DNA of 64,000 nucleotides from JBBPZA01 sp963797015 (GTDB lineage: Bacteria > Actinomycetota > Thermoleophilia > Solirubrobacterales > Solirubrobacteraceae): contig CAWCNV010000006.1 of NCBI GenBank assembly GCA_963797015.1, forward strand, positions 124,001 through 188,000. The letters run 5' to 3'. Made by a program: the position numbers and the translations under genes. The notes beneath the pieces were generated by a model. The model did not search any database and was not told where the DNA came from. It saw nothing but the letters and a program-made list of their open reading frames with translations. This document shows, one piece after another, positions 30,056 through 39,854 of this stretch (position 1 is its first letter; every line of letters starts with the position of its first letter).

Positions 30056-32275
30056 ATGACCAGAATGCTCGTCATCGCGGAGAAGCCGTCGGTGGGCCGC
30101 GACCTCGCTCGCGTGCTGGACGGACCCTTCACCAAGCACGAGGGCTGGCTCGAGGGCCCGCAGCACGTCGTGACCTGGGCCGTCGGCCACCTCGTCCAGC
30201 TCGCCGAGCCCGACGAGTACGACGAGCGCTTCAAGAAGTGGCGCATGGCCGACCTGCCGATCGTGCCCGAACGCTTCCGGCTGGTGGTACGCGACGAGCG
30301 CTCGCGCAAGCAGATGTCCGTCGTCCAGCGGCTGCTCAAGCGCGACGACGTCGATCTGGTCGTCAACGCCTGTGATGCCGGGCGCGAGGGCGAGCTCATC
30401 TTCGCCTACCTGTACGAGAAGGCGGGCGCCTCCAAGCCGGTCAAGCGGCTGTGGCTCCAGTCCATGACCGCCGAGGCGATCCGCCACGCGTTCTCGGCCC
30501 TGCGCGAGGGCGCCGAGCTGCGCACGCTCGAGCAGGCCGCACGGTCGCGCAGCGAGGCCGACTGGATCGTCGGCATGAACGCGACCCGCGCCGCGACGAT
30601 CCGCCTGCGCTCCTCGTTCGACGGCGCCGTCTCGCTCGGCCGCGTGCAGACGCCGACGCTGGCCATCGTGGCCCATCGCGAGGAGGAGATCCGCGCCTTC
30701 AAGCCCGAGCCCTACTGGCTGGTGGACGCGACCTTCGCCGCCGAGGGGGAGCGCATCTACGAGGGCCGCTACCACGCCGGCGCGAAGCCGCGCCTGGCCA
30801 CCGCCGCGGAGGCCCAGGCGATCGTCGAGGCCGCCCGCGGGCGCACGGGCGAGATCACCAAGCTCGACAAGAGCACGCGCAAGGAGCGCGCGCCGCTGCT
30901 CTACGACCTCACCTCGCTGCAGCGCGAAGCCAACACGCGCTTCGGCTTCTCGGCGCGGCGGACCCTCGCGGCGGCCCAGCGCCTGTACGAGGAGCACACG
31001 GCGATCACCTACCCGCGCACCAACTCGCGCTTCATCACGCGCGACCTGGTGAGCCAGATCAAGCCCACCGCCCGCCAGCTCGGCCACCACGGCGCCTACG
31101 CCAAGGCCTCGGAGTACGTGCTCGGGCTCGACGTGCTGCCGCTCGCCCGGGTGGTCAACGACGCCAAGGTGACCGACCACCACGCGATCCTTCCCACGCC
31201 CTCGACCCAGCACCCCGAGCGCTGGCGCAACCAGGACGACCGGCGCGTGTTCGACCTCGTCGCCCGCCGCTTCCTCGCCGTCTTCCACCCCGACGCGGTG
31301 TTCGAGAACACGCGCGTGGAGACCACGGTCTCAGACCACGTGTTCCGTACGCGGGGCAAGGTCCTGCTCGTGCCCGGCTGGCGCGGCGTGTACGGCGAGG
31401 CGGTGGAGGGCGACACGCGCGGTGACGACGACGAGGGCCGCGAGCAGCAGCTCCCGCGCCTGGAGCGCGGCGAGGCCGCCGAGGTCCGTGAGATCGAGGC
31501 GCTCGAGAAGGAGACCAAGCCTCCGCGGCGCTACACCGACGCCTCGCTTCTGGCGGCGATGGAGACGGCGGGCAAGCTCGTCGACGATGAGGAGCTGCGC
31601 GAGGCCATGAAGGAGTCGGGCATCGGCACGCCCGCGACGCGCGCGGCGATCATCGAGCGCCTGATCGACGTGGGGTACCTCGAGCGCGAGGGCCGCGCGC
31701 TGATTGCCACCGAGAAGGGGCGCAACGTGGTTCGGCTGCTCGGCGAGCATCCGCTCACATCACCGGGGCTGACCGGCGAGTGGGAGCACCGCCTGGCGAA
31801 GATCGAGCAGGGCGGGGATTCCCGCGAAGCCTTCATGGGCGACATCGTCAAGTTCACCGACGAGACGGTCCACGACTTCGACGAGCGGCTGAAGGGCGTC
31901 CGGATCCCGCGCGCCAACCTCGGGCCGTGCCCGGTATGCGGCCGCGACGTGGTCGAGAACCGCAAGGGCTTCTCGTGCTGGTCGCGCGAGGACCCCGGCT
32001 GCGGCTTCGTGATCTGGAAGGGCAAGGCAGGCAAGCAGCTCAACGTCGCCGTCGCCGCCGACCTGATCAAGCACGGTCGCACCGAGAAGCCGGTGGCCGG
32101 CTTCAAGGGCCGCTCGGGGCGAACGTTCCGCGCCCGCCTGGCCATCCAGCAAGGCGAGGACGGCAAGTGGCGCGTCGAGTTCGACGAGCCGTGGGCGCGC
32201 GAGGGCACCAAGCCGCCCGAGTCCGAGACCGAAGCGTCTCAAACGCCCGCACAGACCACGGTCGAAGCGGCGTAG
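30056..32275 (+). CDS. topB: Type IA DNA topoisomerase, topoisomerase III-like
   Basis: A 739-residue type IA topoisomerase. The Toprim domain starts LVIAEKPSVGRDLA and includes DAGREGELIF (about 106-115). The active-site Tyr is in AITYPRTNSR (about 319). The C-terminal region carries a zinc-ribbon remnant (CPVCGRDV ... CGF) typical of TopB and TraE-like enzymes. It relaxes negatively supercoiled DNA and decatenates replication or recombination intermediates. Length and motifs fit Bacillus-type TopB rather than the about 900-residue actinobacterial TopA, so this is probably a second type IA enzyme. The AddB/AddA-like pair follows. Confidence 0.85.
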   Translation: MTRMLVIAEKPSVGRDLARVLDGPFTKHEGWLEGPQHVVTWAVGHLVQLAEPDEYDERFKKWRMADLPIVPERFRLVVRDERSRKQMSVVQRLLKRDDVDLVVNACDAGREGELIFAYLYEKAGASKPVKRLWLQSMTAEAIRHAFSALREGAELRTLEQAARSRSEADWIVGMNATRAATIRLRSSFDGAVSLGRVQTPTLAIVAHREEEIRAFKPEPYWLVDATFAAEGERIYEGRYHAGAKPRLATAAEAQAIVEAARGRTGEITKLDKSTRKERAPLLYDLTSLQREANTRFGFSARRTLAAAQRLYEEHTAITYPRTNSRFITRDLVSQIKPTARQLGHHGAYAKASEYVLGLDVLPLARVVNDAKVTDHHAILPTPSTQHPERWRNQDDRRVFDLVARRFLAVFHPDAVFENTRVETTVSDHVFRTRGKVLLVPGWRGVYGEAVEGDTRGDDDEGREQQLPRLERGEAAEVREIEALEKETKPPRRYTDASLLAAMETAGKLVDDEELREAMKESGIGTPATRAAIIERLIDVGYLEREGRALIATEKGRNVVRLLGEHPLTSPGLTGEWEHRLAKIEQGGDSREAFMGDIVKFTDETVHDFDERLKGVRIPRANLGPCPVCGRDVVENRKGFSCWSREDPGCGFVIWKGKAGKQLNVAVAADLIKHGRTEKPVAGFKGRSGRTFRARLAIQQGEDGKWRVEFDEPWAREGTKPPESETEASQTPAQTTVEAA

Positions 32276-32324
32276 AGGCCTCCAGGTCCGTCAGACCGTC
32301 GGGTCCGGGCGCGACCATGGGGGT

Positions 32325-35300
32325 GTGGGACTCACCCTCGTCACCGGACCGGCGAACTCGGCCAAGGCGGGCTACGTGCTCGACGCGTACCGCGCCGCCC
32401 TCCGGCGCGAGCCGCTGCTCGTCGTGCCCACGTGGCAGGACGTCGTGCGCTACACGCGCGAGCTGGCGGCGGAGGGCGCGGTCGTGGGCGGCGCCGTCGT
32501 TCGCTTCGAATGGCTCGCGCGTGAGATCGCGGTGCGGGCTGACGTACCCGCGCGGCCGCTGACCGGCCTGCAGCGCGAGCGGCTGGTGGCCGCCGCGGTC
32601 CGCTCTGCGCCGTTGCGCGAGCTCGCGAGGCCGGGCGCCTCGCCGGGCTTCGCCCGCGCCGCCGCGCGGCTCATCGCCGAGCTCGAGCGCTCGCTGGTGG
32701 AGCCAGCCGCGCTGCGCCGTGCGCTGCGCGCGGTGGCCGGAGGCGACGCCTCGCGCCGGCGCTACGGCGACGAGGTCGCCGGGCTCTACGAGGAATATCG
32801 CCGGCTGCTGGATCGCACCGGACGGACCGACGCCGAGCTCGAGGCCTGGCGGGCCCTCGACGCGCTGCGCGCGCGGCCGGAGCGCTGGGGCGCGAGCCCT
32901 GTGTTCCTCTACGGATTCGACGACCTAACGCGGCTCGAGCTCGACGCGATCGAGACCCTGAGCCGCGTGGCGGGCGCACCGGTCACGGTCTCGCTCACCT
33001 ACGAGGCGGGCCGCGCGGCGCTGGCCAGCCGCGCGCGGGCATTCGAGGAGCTCAAGCCGATCGCCGACCGCGTCGTGACGCTTCCCGCGGCGGCCGACCA
33101 CTACGAGCCCGCGTCGCGCGAGCTGCTGTACCGGCTGGAGCGGCGCCTGTTCGAGGACGAGCCCGCCGGGGGGAGGAGCCGGCGCCGGCCGAGTGGCCGC
33201 ACGCCGAGCTGCCCCTCCAGCCGACTCTCTTCGACGAACGGCTGTCGGGCGAGGGGACCGCCGGAGAGGCGGCCGCTGGGGAGGGGGCCGCCGGGGAGGG
33301 GGCCGCCGGGGAGGGGGCCGCGCCCCCCGTCTCGCTGCTCGAGGCCGGCGGCGAGCGTGCGGAGATCGAGCTCGTCGCCTCCGAGGTGCTCCGGGTCGCG
33401 GCATCGGGGGTGCCGCTCGACGAGGTCGTCGTCGTGTTCCGCTCGCCCGCGCGCTACGCGTCGCTGGTGGAGCAAGTGTTCGATGCGTACGGGATCCCGT
33501 GCGCGGTCGCGACCCGGGTCGCGCTGTCTCACACCACGCTCGGCGCCGCCGTCCTGGCGCTGCTGCGCGCGGCGCTGCCGGGCGGCAGCGCACGCGACCT
33601 GCTCGCCTATCTGCGCGCGCCGGGGCTGATCCGCGTGCCCGCGCTCGTCGACGGGCTCGAGGCGAACCTGCGCCGCAAGACGATCGACGACGTCGACGCG
33701 GCGCTGGTGGAGTGGGAGCGGATCGCCGACTGGCCGCTCGACGAGGTCGCGCGCATGCGCGAGGCGGCCGCGCGCGGCACGCGCTCGCTGCTCTCGGAGC
33801 TGCGCCGCCGCGGCGAGCGCCTGCTCGCAGCGCCCCACGGGCGCACCGCGCCGCTCCTGGACCGCGGCCCCGAGGGCGCGGACGCCCACGCCCTCGCGGC
33901 CCTGACGGCGGCGCTCGACGAGCTGGAGGAGCTCGCCGCGCCGGCACCGTCCGCGCTCCCGTCGCCCTCCGAGCTGCCCGGCGTGCTGGGCGAAGTCGAG
34001 GCTCGAACGGGCGCCCGGCCGCGGTCCGGAGCGGTGCAGGTCGCCGGTCCGCTCGACGTACGCGCGCGCCGCTACCGCGTCGTCATCGCCGCGGGCCTGC
34101 AGGAGGGGGAGTTTCCGATCCGGGGGCGCCCCGAGCCCTTCCTCTCCGACGAGCTGCGCGCGCAGCTCCACGGCCACGGGGTCCCGCTCCGGCCGCGCGA
34201 GGACCTGCTCGCGGCCGAGCGCTACCTGTTCTACGCCGTGGCCTCGCGGCCGACCGGGCGCCTGGTGCTGTCGTGGAGGGTCAGCGACGAGGAGGGCAGC
34301 CCGGCGCTCCCCTCGGCGTTCCTCGCCGACGTCCGCGCCGTCCTGGGCGATGCCCTCGGCCCGCCGCGCCGGCGCCCGCTGGCCGACGTGACGTGGCCCG
34401 CCGAGCAGGCGCCGACGCCCGCCGAGGCGGCGCGCACGCGCGCGGCCGCCCAGCCGCCGGTGCGACCCTCGCCGATCGGGCCCCTGCACGCCGACGCGAT
34501 CCTGGCCGAGCTGCGCGAGCGCGTGCTCTCGGCGGGCGCGCTCGAGGCCTACGCCGGCTGCCCGGTGAAATGGCTGGTCGAGCGCTATCTGCGTGCCCGC
34601 GAGCTCGGTCCCGACCCCGCCGCGATGGTGGGCGGCTCCCTGCGCCACGATCTGCTCGAGCGGACGCTCGTGCGGCTGCGCGAGCGCACCGGCTCGGCTC
34701 GCCTGCACCCCGGCTCGTTGGCCACCGCGCTCGAGATCCTGCGCGAGCAGATGCGCGAGCGCCGCGAGCACTTCGTGCTCTCGCCGCACGCGGCGACCGC
34801 GCGCGCCCAGGCGCGCGGGATCGAGCGCGACCTCGAGCGCTACCTCGAGTTCGAGGCGCGCGCGCAGCCCCCGTTCGAGCCCCGCGAGCTCGAGCTCGCG
34901 TTCGGCTTCGAGGAGGAGGAGCTATCGGAGCTGGGGCCGCTCGAGCTGGGGGACGGGAGTGTCCGGCTGCGCGGGCGCATCGACCGCGTCGACGTCGAGG
35001 CCGGCGGCGACCGCGCCGTGATCCGCGACTACAAGAGCTCGCGCGCCTTCCCGGTGGCGCGCTGGGAATCGGACCACCAGCTCCAGGTCGCGCTGTACAT
35101 GCTCGCTGCGCGCCGGCTGCTCGGCCTGCGGCCGGTGGCCGGCGTCTACCAGGGTCTGCGCCGGGAGCTCAAGCCGCGCGGGATCGTCGCCGAGGGCGAG
35201 CAGGAGGCGCTCGGCGTGGGGGCGGTCATAGACACCGACGTCCGCCCGCCCGACGAGCTCGAGGAGGTGCTCGCGCACGCCGAGGCGGCCGCGTGCGAGC

Positions 35301-35401
35301 TCGCCGAGCGCATGCGCGCCGGGGACCTCGAGCCGACGCCCGACAGCTGTGGCGCCCGCGGTGCCTGCGCCTACCCCGGGATCTGCAGGAGCGTCGGATG
35401 A
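32325..35401 (+). pseudogene. addB: AddB-like helicase/nuclease subunit, interrupted by a -1 frameshift
   Basis: The first frame runs from GTG 32325 to about 33170 (LYRLERRLFEDEPAG). Coding sense then continues in another frame (EEPAPAEWPHAELPLQP) to TGA 35401. The break is in a G6 run (33168-33173); a seventh G would give an intact 1025-residue protein. The N-terminus has a degenerate Walker A (TGPANSAKA). The C-terminus is a RecB-type nuclease with IRDYKSS (about 900) and Cys residues in YAGCPVKWL and CGARGACAYPGIC, as for the Fe-S cluster of AddB. A GEGAAGEGAAGEGAA tract follows the frameshift. The stop overlaps the addA start as ATGA. Confidence 0.85.
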
Positions 35402-38400
35402 TCGCGCTCACGCCCCAGCAGCGCGAGGCGGTCGAGGACCGCACGGGCTCGCTGCTGCTCGCCGCCACGGCCGGGAGCGGCAAGACGCGCGTGCTCGTGG
35501 AGCGCTTCGTGGGCGCTGTCCTCGACGACCGCGTCGAGGTCGCCGACGTGCTCGCGATCACATTCACCGAGAAGGCCGCGAGCGAGCTGCGCGACCGCAT
35601 CCGCGCCGAGCTCGAAGCGCGCGGCGCGGTGGCCGAGGCACGGGCGACGGCGACCGCGCACGTATCCACCATTCATGGCTTCTGCGCGCGCGTGCTGCGG
35701 GCCCATGCGCTGCGCGCCGGCCTGGACCCCGAGTTCACCGTGCTCCAGGAACGCGACGCCGCGCGCCTCGCGCGCGTCGCCTTCGAACGCGCGCTCGAGG
35801 ACCGGCTCGCGGCCGCCGGCGAGACGGGGCTCGACGTCGTCGCGGCCTACGGGCCCTACGACGCTCGCGCGATGATCGTCGGGGCGCACGAGTGGCTGCG
35901 AAGCCGCGGCGTCGAGTCGCCCGACCTGCCGCGCCCGCAACCGTCCGACCCCGCCGATGCGCGTGCCGAGGCGCTCGCGGCCGCGGCCGCGTACGCCGCG
36001 GAGCTCGGCGGCGTCGCGAGCCCCGGGGTGACCGTCACGAGGATGCTCTCCAAGCTCGACGCCTGCCGCGCGCTGGACGACCGCCTGGGCCCGGATCAGA
36101 TCCCGCAGGCGGCCGACCTGCGCGCGCTCGCGCCCAACGGCGGCGCGGCGGGCGCACTCGCCACGCCCGCCGCCGAGCGCTGGCGCGAAGCCTACGAGCG
36201 CTGGCAGCAGGCGTGCGTGGACAACCATGCGGTCGCGGTGCTCGACGACCTGCGCGGGCTCCTGCACGCGTTCGACGCGCGCTACCGCGAAGCCAAGGAG
36301 CAGCGCGCGGCGCTGGACTTCTCCGACCTCGAGTTACGGGCCCGCGCGCTGCTGCGCGACGACCCCGGCGTGCGCGAGGCCTACGCGGACCGCTTCGCGC
36401 ACGTGATGGTCGACGAGTTCCAGGACACCAACCCGCTGCAGCTCGACATCATGCGCCTGCTCGACCGCGACAACCTGTTCGTGGTCGGGGACGAGCTGCA
36501 GTCGATCTACCGCTTCCGCCACGCAGAGGTCGGTCTCTTCCGCGACCGTCGCGTAGAGCGGGCGGCGGCCGGCCGGGCACGGGAGCTGAGCGCGAACTTC
36601 CGCTCCGACGCCGCGCTGCTGGACGCTCTCAACCACGCGTTCGGAGGCGTCTTCGGCGAGCGCTTCCTGCCGCTCGCGGCCGGCGCCGTGCGCAACGGCG
36701 CGGCGAGCGAGGCGCCCGTCGAGATCCTCGTGACCGACAAGTGCGGCGAGTGGGGGAGCGTCGCGCTCGGCGAGGCCCAGCCCTCGAAGGCCGTCTGGCG
36801 CCTGGCCGAGGCGCGGTTGCTCGCCCAGCGGCTGCGCGAGCTCGTCGACGCGGGCGTCCCCGAGGGCGAGATCGTCGTGCTGTTCCGCGCCGCCACCGAC
36901 ATGGGCCTGTTCGAGCGCGCGCTCGAGGACCAGGGCCTGCGCACCTACCTGATCGGCGGCCGCGGCTTCTGGGGGCAGCGGCAGGTCCAGGACGTCGTCG
37001 CCTACCTGACGCTGATCGCCAACCCGCGCGACGACCTGCGCCTGTACGAGGTCCTCGCCTCGCCGATGGTGAGAGCTTCGAGCGACACGCTCGCGTCGGT
37101 GGCGACCGAGGCGGGCCGGAAGCGCCCGGCCTGGGAGATGGTGGCGCGTTCAGAGGATCCGGCGCTGGCCGGCTTCGCGCGCCGCCTGGAGGCGCACCGC
37201 GCGCAGGCGCCGCGCCTCGCGCTCGACGCGCTGATCGACCGCGTGGTGAGCGACACCGGCTACGACCTCGCCGTGCTCGGCATGACCGGCGGCGAACGGC
37301 GCATGGCCAACGTCCGCAAGCTGATGCGCCTCGGGCGGGAATATGGGGCGGAGCACGGCCGCGACGTGCGCGGCCTGGTCGACCTCGTGGCCGAGCTGGC
37401 CGGCCAGGACGAGGACCCCGAGCCCGACCGCGAACCCCAGGCCCCGGTCGAGGGGGAGACGCTCGAGGCGATCCGGCTGATGACCATCCACCGCGCCAAG
37501 GGCCTCGAGTTCGGCGTCGTGTGCGTGGCCGACCTGGGGCGCGAGCCGGTCGGTAACGGGCGCCGCTACCTGCGCCTGGACGCCGAAGGGCGCGTGGGAG
37601 TGCGCCTGCCGCCCGAGCCGGGCGGCCGCGCCGAGGCGTTCGCGTGGAAGGAGATCGACGACCGCGAACGGGCCGAGGAGGCCGAGGAGGAGCGGCGGCT
37701 GCTCTACGTCGCGTGCACGCGCGCTGAGCGGCGGCTGCTGCTCAGCGGCGCGCTGGACGTCGCCAAGTGGCGCGAGGGGAGGCAGTGCCGCGAGCCGCTG
37801 GGATGGCTCGCGACGGCCTTCGAGGCCGAGCTGCGACTACGGCTGAGCTCGGACGGGCCCCGGTTGCGGACCGCGCTCGTGGACGCCTCGCTCAACGCCC
37901 CGGAAACGATCGGAACCGTGCTGCGCGAAGAGGCGCTCGCGCCCGAGCTGCCCGCGCGCCGCGCGGGGGAGGAGGATGGGGAGGCGCCGGCCTCCCCGCG
38001 CGGCGGGGTGGGGCCCGGCCCGACGCCCGCGGTGAGCGCCGAGTCGGCCGGTGCGCCGCCGCCGCCCGCGCCCGCCGCCGCCGCGCCGGCCGTCGACCAG
38101 CTCTCCTACTCGGCGCTCGAGGCCTACGCGCGCTGTGGCTACCGCTTCTACGTCGAGCGCGTGCTCGGGCTGCCACCCTCCCCGCTGCCCGGAACATCCG
38201 GCCAGAGCGCGGGCCTCGCAGCCGCCGACCGCGGCACGCTCGCGCACGGGTTGCTCGAGCGCCTCGATCTCGACGGCCCCGCGCCGGGCGCGGCCGATGC
38301 GCACGCGCTCGCTGCCGCCCACGGGCTCGAGCTTTCCGCGGACGAGGCGGCCGGGCTCGCCGGGCTCGCCGATCGCTTCGCCCGCTCGCGACTCGCCGCG

Positions 38401-38877
38401 CGGCTGCGGGCCGTCTCGGACGTGCGACGCGAAGCGCGCTTCGCCTTCGTCCTCGAGCCGGCCGGAGTGCTCGTGGCCGGCGCGATGGACGTCCTGGCGC
38501 GCGAGGGCGGGCAGGCGCTCGTGATCGACTACAAGAGCGATCGCCTCGAGGGGCGCGACCCCGCTGCCGTCGTGGAAGCCGAATACGCGACCCAGCGCGC
38601 GGTCTACGCGCTCGCCGCGCTGCGCGCCGCCGCCGAGCGGGTCGAGGTCGCGCACTGCTTCCTCGAGCGCCCCGACGAGCCGGCCGAGGCGCGCTTCGGC
38701 ACCGCCGACGTGCCGGCGCTGGAGGCCCGCCTGGGCGCGCTCGCCGAAGGTGCCCTGGGCGGCAGCTTCGAGGTCGCGCCCAACCCGCACGCCGGGCTGT
38801 GCCTCGGCTGCCCGGCCAGGACCACGCTCTGCTCGTGGCCCGAGGAGATGACGCTCGGGCCCGCGCCGGCCGCGTGA
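35398..38877 (+). CDS. addA: AddA-like UvrD helicase-nuclease subunit
   Basis: A 1159-residue superfamily 1 helicase fused to a RecB-type nuclease, which processes double-strand breaks for recombination with the AddB-like partner. Walker A is TAGSGKTRV (about 24-32). DEFQDTNPLQ (about 340), MTIHRAKGLEF (about 695) and YVACTRAERRL (about 770) are UvrD motifs; VIDYKSDRL (about 1041) is the nuclease motif. Unusually, it also shows a four-Cys pattern (ARCGYRFY near 912 and CLGCPARTTLC near 1138), as in Fe-S nucleases. ATG 35398 overlaps the addB stop as ATGA. An alternative name would be AdnA/AdnB-like. Confidence 0.88.
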   Translation: MIALTPQQREAVEDRTGSLLLAATAGSGKTRVLVERFVGAVLDDRVEVADVLAITFTEKAASELRDRIRAELEARGAVAEARATATAHVSTIHGFCARVLRAHALRAGLDPEFTVLQERDAARLARVAFERALEDRLAAAGETGLDVVAAYGPYDARAMIVGAHEWLRSRGVESPDLPRPQPSDPADARAEALAAAAAYAAELGGVASPGVTVTRMLSKLDACRALDDRLGPDQIPQAADLRALAPNGGAAGALATPAAERWREAYERWQQACVDNHAVAVLDDLRGLLHAFDARYREAKEQRAALDFSDLELRARALLRDDPGVREAYADRFAHVMVDEFQDTNPLQLDIMRLLDRDNLFVVGDELQSIYRFRHAEVGLFRDRRVERAAAGRARELSANFRSDAALLDALNHAFGGVFGERFLPLAAGAVRNGAASEAPVEILVTDKCGEWGSVALGEAQPSKAVWRLAEARLLAQRLRELVDAGVPEGEIVVLFRAATDMGLFERALEDQGLRTYLIGGRGFWGQRQVQDVVAYLTLIANPRDDLRLYEVLASPMVRASSDTLASVATEAGRKRPAWEMVARSEDPALAGFARRLEAHRAQAPRLALDALIDRVVSDTGYDLAVLGMTGGERRMANVRKLMRLGREYGAEHGRDVRGLVDLVAELAGQDEDPEPDREPQAPVEGETLEAIRLMTIHRAKGLEFGVVCVADLGREPVGNGRRYLRLDAEGRVGVRLPPEPGGRAEAFAWKEIDDRERAEEAEEERRLLYVACTRAERRLLLSGALDVAKWREGRQCREPLGWLATAFEAELRLRLSSDGPRLRTALVDASLNAPETIGTVLREEALAPELPARRAGEEDGEAPASPRGGVGPGPTPAVSAESAGAPPPPAPAAAAPAVDQLSYSALEAYARCGYRFYVERVLGLPPSPLPGTSGQSAGLAAADRGTLAHGLLERLDLDGPAPGAADAHALAAAHGLELSADEAAGLAGLADRFARSRLAARLRAVSDVRREARFAFVLEPAGVLVAGAMDVLAREGGQALVIDYKSDRLEGRDPAAVVEAEYATQRAVYALAALRAAAERVEVAHCFLERPDEPAEARFGTADVPALEARLGALAEGALGGSFEVAPNPHAGLCLGCPARTTLCSWPEEMTLGPAPAA

Positions 38878-38893
38878 AGCCGGCGCGGGCCCG
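38856..38893. terminator. Strong bidirectional terminator hairpin
   Basis: A perfect 15-bp inverted repeat (38856-38870 with 38879-38893) with an 8-nt loop that contains the addA stop codon. It ends 7 bp before the stop of the convergent small membrane protein gene, so it can end transcripts from both sides. No T-run is present. Confidence 0.7.
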
Positions 38894-38899
38894 CAGCGC

Positions 38900-39055
38900 T
38901 CAGAATCTGCGGCCGAGTCCGTAGCCGCCGCTCGGGATACCCGCGAGCAGCACGAGGACCGCCGCGATCAGGCCGACGATTGCCGGCAGGCCGAGAGCCA
39001 CGCACAGGGCGTAGACCAGGGCCGCGAACAGCACGGCGATGATGATGCCGATCAT
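38900..39055 (-). CDS. Small two-helix membrane protein
   Basis: A 51-residue, almost wholly hydrophobic protein: IGIIIAVLFAALVYALCVAL and a second helix GLIAAVLVLLAGI, ending in a basic GYGLGRRF tail. The start at ATG 39055 is supported by GGAGG about 15 nt upstream; a longer start would overlap the ANTAR gene. Function unknown. It lies downstream of the ANTAR regulator on the same strand. Confidence 0.65.
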   Translation of the reverse strand: MIGIIIAVLFAALVYALCVALGLPAIVGLIAAVLVLLAGIPSGGYGLGRRF

Positions 39056-39120
39056 GGTTTTGGCTTCCCTCCTCCACTGAGGTAGGTGACGGACGGAAGC
39101 CTTCCCGCTCGGGAGAAAGT

Positions 39121-39774
39121 TCATTCACCGTTCGGCGAGCGAGGCAGCAACGCGTGCCCGTCGATCACCGTGCGCGCGACCTCGACGACCTTGCGGTTCG
39201 TGCTGCGCGCGTGTGCTCGCAGGCGCTCGAACGCCTCGTCGTCGTCTATTCCGTGACGCTCCATGAGGATCCCCTTCGCGCGCTCGATCGCGGCGCGCCG
39301 CGCGAGGGCGGTCTCGAGCTGGTCCACCTGCTCGCCGAGCTGCTGAGTCTCGGCGTGCCTGCGCATGGCGATCTCGATCGCGCCCTGGACCGAGGCGGCG
39401 GTCACGGGCTGCGCGACCGCGTCGATCCCCTTGCGTGCCGCGGCGGTCACGAAATCGGGGTCCTCCTCGTCGAGCAGCGCGAGCACCGGCACGTCGGCCT
39501 CCGCGACGAGCCCCGAGATCAGGCGCAGCGCGTGCTCGTCGTCCTCGTGCAGTCGCACGAGCGCGATGTCCGGCCCGTGCTCGTCGATGCGCTCGGCGAC
39601 CTCCGCCAGGTTGATCGCGGCCGGCAGCGCCTCGTGTCCGAGCCCGCGCAGCAACTCGGCGAGCGCCTCCAGGGCCTCGCGGCGCTCGTCGGCGACCAGC
39701 ACGCGGAGCCGGCGCTCGGTCGCTGCGTCGCGCGCCTGCGCGCTCGTGGCCTGCTCGGGGTCCAACGGGGTCAC
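39121..39774 (-). CDS. ANTAR-domain response regulator (RNA-binding antiterminator)
   Basis: A 217-residue protein: a receiver-like domain (about 22-140, LRVLVADERREALEALAELL) followed by a helix and an ANTAR domain (about 155-205, RAAIERAKGILMERHGI). ANTAR proteins bind dual stem-loops in nascent RNA and prevent termination. The receiver lacks the usual acidic pair after the first strand (DERREA in place of DDxx) and its phosphoacceptor region reads IALVRLHED, so phosphorylation is uncertain. Start GTG 39774. Diverges from the glucosidase gene by 80 bp. Receiver-ANTAR genes are abundant in actinobacteria. Confidence 0.85.
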   Translation of the reverse strand: MTPLDPEQATSAQARDAATERRLRVLVADERREALEALAELLRGLGHEALPAAINLAEVAERIDEHGPDIALVRLHEDDEHALRLISGLVAEADVPVLALLDEEDPDFVTAAARKGIDAVAQPVTAASVQGAIEIAMRRHAETQQLGEQVDQLETALARRAAIERAKGILMERHGIDDDEAFERLRAHARSTNRKVVEVARTVIDGHALLPRSPNGE

Positions 39775-39839
39775 TGGGGTCTCGGTCCCGACCTGACCGG
39801 GGGTCGAACCCGAGCCTATAGCGCCGGGCGCCCCGGGGC

Positions 39840-39845
39840 TACCCT
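39840..39845 (+). promoter_or_regulatory. -10 element TACCCT of the GH13 gene
   Basis: TACCCT ends 9 nt before GTG 39855; no Shine-Dalgarno sequence. A TATAGC in the same region (39817-39822) could serve the divergent ANTAR gene. Confidence 0.4.
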
Positions 39846-39854
39846 GAGCCCGCC

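Noticed and set aside
39790..39830. tRNA-like T-arm (GGGTTCGACCCCC on the minus strand)
   Set aside because: No matching anticodon or D arm and no acceptor stem could be found upstream.
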